Positions 59,301-64,000 of a stretch of DNA of 64,000 nucleotides are shown here, in pieces; the stretch's first letter is position 1, and every line of letters starts with the position of its first letter. This DNA is from Pachypanchax playfairii (Eukaryota > Chordata > Actinopteri > Cyprinodontiformes > Aplocheilidae), in assembly GCA_006937955.1 (NCBI GenBank), contig SSNP01000007.1, positions 3,638,551-3,702,550 of the forward strand, read 5' to 3'. The position numbers were made by a program, and so were the translations under genes. Below the pieces are notes generated by a model that did no database searches, was not told the DNA's origin, and worked only from the letters and a program-made list of their open reading frames with translations.

Positions 59301-62300
59301 TGTGAATGTACAAACAAATTACCATTCATGCCGAAGTGCATCTTGTGCTGTGATTCTCAGCATCTGGTCAACTTCCATAAGTCGACACACAAGCTCTTTA
59401 GCTAAAAGAGAAGGGTGAGACGAATACAAGAGAGTTATTATTGGTATAAACACGATGAGCCCAACAACTCAATTTAATTGATTTATACTGCACAAATTCA
59501 TAAAAGTAGTCTCAAAGCACAGTGTAAAAGCAACAAGTCCAGTTCACATCAGTAGGTCCAGAAATAAAGCCATTTATATTCAATCAATTTAATTTTGAAC
59601 AAAAATAGTCAATCCAGGGTACTTTAAAAAGGCCATTTCATACAAATTTTATGACTTTCTGGTTATTTCTTAAGTATTAACCTGTAATATGATATATTAT
59701 ATTATTATATATTATGTAATATAATATTTTCTTAATAATTGTGTTGTTTTCTGGAGTGAACAATAATAAGCAATAAGTACAAGAGCAACTAGTAAACCAG
59801 AGCCACATTCCTTCTGTGTGCAACAGACTTGATCAAATAAACCTTGTTCTGATACTGATAAAACAAAAACAAAACATTTGCAGTGGAAGTTTAGTGCCAT
59901 CTTGTGGTGGAAATAAACACCTGCAGGTGAAATGTCATCCCAGTAAGGAGAATCAAACTCGAAGTCCCCAGCAACAATGCGACAGAAGATGATGCGATTA
60001 TGCAGATCAGTGTTCTCTTCCTCTGTTTCATCATAAAAGGGAGGATTGCCTGATAAGCTGGAAATAAAAAGCACAAAAACAAACGGTGAAGATACATAAA
60101 GATAACACTCATGTGCGATAGATCAGCTGCATTTTGAATTTATAAGCGGGTTTATTTATCAGTGCTGTAAAATCAGGTGTAGTATTTGAGATTACAGTTT
60201 GAGACTCACAGTACGAACATGATGACACCCACGGCCCAGCAGTCCACAGGACGACCATATCGGTGACGAGCTACCACTTCCGGAGCTGACAGCATAAAAA
60301 AAATTGCAATCTAAAAATTTTGCATGAGAGGCAAACAGACGGCTGGATTTTATTTTATACTCTCTCTCTCTCCATCAGATTTTTAATTCAAAGCTGTTCA
60401 GACAGCCTTCTTTTTGAGCCTGCATGGCTCTCATTCTAACTTCCCACCCCTCTTCCCATCAGCAGCCTTATTCCTTTTCATTATTTACAGATTTCATTAC
60501 CTAACTTGGCATTATGAATAACGGCCCTGATCTTCAACTGCAGAGAACCAGACCAAAGCACAGCTTTGCACTTCGAGTTGCCCTCACATAAACTTCTGAA
60601 TGACAGAGAGTGAGGCAGTACTCAGAATCAAAGAGCAGATGAAAAGAGAAGATAAACAAGAGGAGCAGGGCAAGTGTTGAATGCCTTTAATCCATGTTTT
60701 TTTTTTCTTTTCTGGGTTTTGCATTTCAGTGTAGGTTTTATATTTGACAGATTACCATCTTGAAAAGCACAAAAAAGCAGAAACATCAAAAAGACAAAAA
60801 AATAGCCCTGAGCTTATATTTACAACAGAAAGTAAAACTGATGGAAAGGTGCAAGATAGAATAAGAAAAAGAGAAATTGTGAGAGAAAATCAAGAGTCTG
60901 TGTACATAATGAAGCTTACCTAAATATTCGGGTGTTCCACAAGGCTCTGTGATGGGCCCATTTTCAAATCTGGAGAGGTAAAAATCTCGCAGAACTACTC
61001 TGTTGTGGTTGTTTTCTGTGTAGTACATCAAGTTTTCAAGCTTTTAAACAGAAAGGAAAAAGGGAAAAAAAATTATCTTACAAACTGCCATGGACTGATT
61101 TAGTTTAGCAAAATAGCCCAATACTTCCATTGGACCAGAACAGATACCCTCATGAAGTTGACAGGTTAATTCAGATTCCCACAGTTTAACTGCCTAATTT
61201 GTCTATGTTTTTCCACCACAGTGGACTGTTTTTAGTAATTATCTTTGGATGTTTAAACAGCTTCTTTCCTTTGTAAAAACAAATGGAGCAAGAAATTGTA
61301 ATATTTTCTCGCAGGCCTTGAAACTGCTAAATGCCATGAGCTTCTCAACAGATGGCACATGCCAAAAAAAAAAAAAACTCCCTCAAAAATTGTGTCATTT
61401 TGGATGAAAAAATATTTACACTTTCAACAAAATGATATCAAAACTCACAGAGAATTATACAGACTGTCTGATATCAGTTATTTCTCCAGTAGAATGAATA
61501 TTTGGCATCTTTTCTTAAGATTTCCAGAGAAGATTCATTGAGATTTTGTTCTGGACAAATGCCTGAAAAATCAAATATTTTAATGTGTTTAGTGTGTAAA
61601 AGGGTCATGTGTTCAGAAATGTGTGTTAAAAATGTGCATCACACTCCTGCACTGTATGAGAAAAAAAACAAAAAACTTTACTGTCGGTCATTAAAGCCTG
61701 TCTGAAACCCAACAAACAATGGTCACATGGTATTGGGCATCTTATAAAGGTAAACATCCTATGACACACCTGGTGGGGATTTCTGTTTGAATATATGGGA
61801 ACAGAAGTGTGCTGAACTTTTTTATTTTATTTTATTTTATTTTGGACTTGTGTTTTCAGTGATTGACACATCAGAATTGTAACAGCCAAATAAGGCTTCA
61901 TGAAGCTTTGAACCATTTTGAATCATTGTATTGGAAATCGTTCACTACTTACGGTTTCATACATTAACATTGTGGTTGAAATCTGATGACAATGGTTGTT
62001 GTAGAACCTTTTCAAGTATAAATCTGACACATGCTGCACATGCACTTTTAATTTTGTTCTATTGTGAAAATTACTAATACAAAGCTGACATCTAACTTGA
62101 TTTTAACCATCTCACAGTTTGTTCTTTCCCTTTTAAGTATCTTAAATTAAATCTTGACAAAATAATCTCCCTCTCAAAAGAATTTGTGAAAATTTCTGTT
62201 TATTTATCTGAAACAAACTGGACACAACAAACCAACTTGTGAAATCCTAATGAGATCTGTGTGTGATATGTTCATCCTGTGTTTATTCAGAGAGGACCTT

Positions 62301-63408
62301 GAACCTGGATAGTCATTGTATGAATAAGGCTAGAATCATAGAACTTTCATTTATCTAAATCATCTGCATAACTTCAAAATATTCCCAGACTTTAAGGCTC
62401 CACAGTGAGGCAATCCAAAAATACTGACAAAAATGGAGGGACAGAGTACTGTTTCATCATTCTTAAACTCATGAATTCAAAAGGTCCAGGTGATTCAGTA
62501 AACGAAGCAGGGATGTGGTTTGAACAGTCTTGTGATTTTTGCCAATTTGAAGCAATGTTCAGCGCTGTGCTTCAAGAAAACACTGTCGAGCTTGAAGCAG
62601 GATTCCGAGCTGTGGTATCAGAGGAAACATCATTAGTAATTTACTTTGAGAGGTTTTGATCTCAAAATGTTTTTGTTCTAAACCTTTACATTTCTATTAC
62701 CCATATCTGCATGTGGAGTCTGAAGTTATTTATATTAAAGCTTCAACTTAAGTGGGTTGCTAATGAGAGATACAGATGTACATCCCCAGTCTACATTGTT
62801 CCACAGGCCATATCAACAATGTTTACTCACAAAGTGATAAATCAAACATTCAGTTAATAATTGATTTGGCAGAGAAATGCTTTTATGTGTCTCCATAGAG
62901 GATCTGTTGGATGAATATTAAAGCTTAGTTTCTGAGATGTGATGGTGAAGAGGTCAACTCATGATGGAAAGAAGCTATAAAGAAATTCTAGAGGCAATAC
63001 ATTTAAATCTCATGCAGACACACACACACAAACATATCCACCACACCTTATTGTCTATCCTCTTGGGGGTTATTCCTTCAAAAAACATTTCCCAGCACCT
63101 CACCCGCTATTAAATGTTTGCAAAATTCTAAGATTTAACCTAACTCCATCTTGGTATATCTCCGAAGGGGATTAATTCCCAGTAGGTTGGAATGCAGTTA
63201 CAGCTCCCACCAGTTAATACACACACTCACACACATTTTGATGCAGGGATGGACAGAAAGTTGTTGTACCTTCAGGTTCCTGTGGACAATGTTGAGGGAA
63301 TGTAAGTACGCTACAGCCTCTAGGACTTGTCTGATAACATTGGAGGCATCTCTCTCTGTGTAATTCCCCTGGTCCAGAATCCAGTCGAACACGTCTCCTC
63401 CTGTGGCA
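56343..63408 (-). CDS. camkv: CaM kinase-like vesicle-associated pseudokinase (CAMKV), 3' part
   Basis: Membrane- and vesicle-associated, calmodulin-binding protein of neurons, with a kinase fold thought to be inactive. Seven exons are seen: 63270-63408, 60920-61040, 60210-60285, 59921-60057, 59323-59401, 59141-59228 and 56343-57812. The N-lobe is off the right edge. Order: TGGDVFDWILDQGNYTERD, then VHRNLK (catalytic Asp of HRD replaced by Asn), RDFYLSRFENG in place of DFG, TEPCGTPEYLAPEVV, RPVDCWAVGVIM, LSGNPPFYDE, and the calmodulin-binding region NFAKAKWRKAIRVTTFMQRL. These match CAMKV and not active CaMKs. The last exon alone codes 489 residues, mostly low complexity (Ser, Thr, Pro, Glu); human CAMKV instead has short TPATDGS-type repeats in its tail. 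Only the 5' coding exons are missing; no damage seen. Confidence 0.93.
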
Positions 63409-64000
63409 CTGCACCAAATCATACACACAAATAAACCAGGATAAATAATCACTAGTTTTAACACTGCAAATTGTTTGCGTGTGTCACACCTGTTGGATTT
63501 GGTGCTTGTCAAAAAAATGCTGCTTGCCCCCCCCCTACCCCCACTGCAGCTGAGTAATTAGAGTAAAAACACAGCTTATTGCTGTTTAAGACTTAGTTAA
63601 CTTTGAAGATAAATGATGGGTGTGATTATCACATATTGCCCTCAGCAGGAAGACTGGGTTGAACTGTGAGCTACACTCTCACAAACACACACATCACTAC
63701 AGTCACTTTGAGTGCAGTTTTCTTCCCCATGTTTCACTAATGAAAACACTTTGTCCACTCTGCTTCAATCCATTGCTTTTCAAAACAAAGTTACAAATGT
63801 CGAGGTGCACAAGTCACAAGTGATGCATATTTGCTGGGTGCTCTGGTGAATCGATTTAAGGCTCCTCGTACAGACTCTCTTGTTGCAAAGGGAGACTTCA
63901 GGGCCACTGAATGAGGCTGAGTGCTACTGAGAGCAAATATCTCATCAAATGTAACACCTTCTTCTGTTGCTGAGGGGAGAACCAGAGCACACAGTAATAA

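Noticed and set aside
58977..59405. 142-codon plus-strand open frame
   Set aside because: Antisense to two camkv exons, whose minus-strand reading is clearly conserved.

Overview
This is a window of vertebrate nuclear DNA, almost certainly from a ray-finned (teleost) fish. It has multi-exon genes with GT-AG introns, five recognisable vertebrate gene families, many CA/TG and GA microsatellites, and small dispersed repeats typical of fish genomes: a SINE-like tail, a mini hAT element, a palindromic mariner-type MITE, and a 'GGGGACC' fish repeat unit with embedded TTAGGG-like words. It is not prokaryotic; there is no operon, CRISPR array or phage.

All five genes lie on the minus strand, so the window reads right to left. 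From high to low coordinates: (1) camkv, a CaM-kinase-like pseudokinase, last seven coding exons (63408-56343), 5' part off the right edge; (2) uba1, ubiquitin-activating enzyme E1, complete with 25 coding exons (50004-39005, 1057 aa) and a probable non-coding first exon and promoter near 51375-51620; (3) an arhgef3-like RhoA/B exchange factor, complete with 13 coding exons (37438-33029, 522 aa); (4) a compact USP2/USP21-family deubiquitinase, complete with 11 coding exons (31978-28636, 390 aa); (5) erc2-like presynaptic active-zone scaffold (ELKS/CAST), first five large coding exons (23897-7634), 3' part off the left edge.

The exon models of uba1, arhgef3 and the USP were assembled by hand from splice sites and each closes to an exact multiple of three; the uba1 catalytic cysteine falls at residue 632, the same number as in human. 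Two genes act at opposite ends of the ubiquitin cycle (E1 activation and deubiquitination) and two act at synapses or vesicles (ERC2, CAMKV), but nothing in the sequence shows joint regulation. The set resembles human chromosome 3p (ERC2 and ARHGEF3 at 3p14.3; CAMKV at 3p21.31 beside UBA7), which makes the place of a UBA1-type gene here interesting.

The rest is intron and intergenic DNA. The points most worth following are a Ser/Pro-rich insertion of about 125 residues inside the ERC2 coiled coil, candidate microexons in erc2, a GC-AG intron needed to keep the USP in frame, an intact-looking 565 bp non-autonomous hAT element with an exact 8 bp target duplication in a uba1 intron, a 68 bp palindromic MITE, an inverted pair of tandem GGGGACC repeat arrays 17 kb apart, a strong G-quadruplex motif past uba1, and a predicted helix in the camkv tail. 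I found no wholly new biological system.
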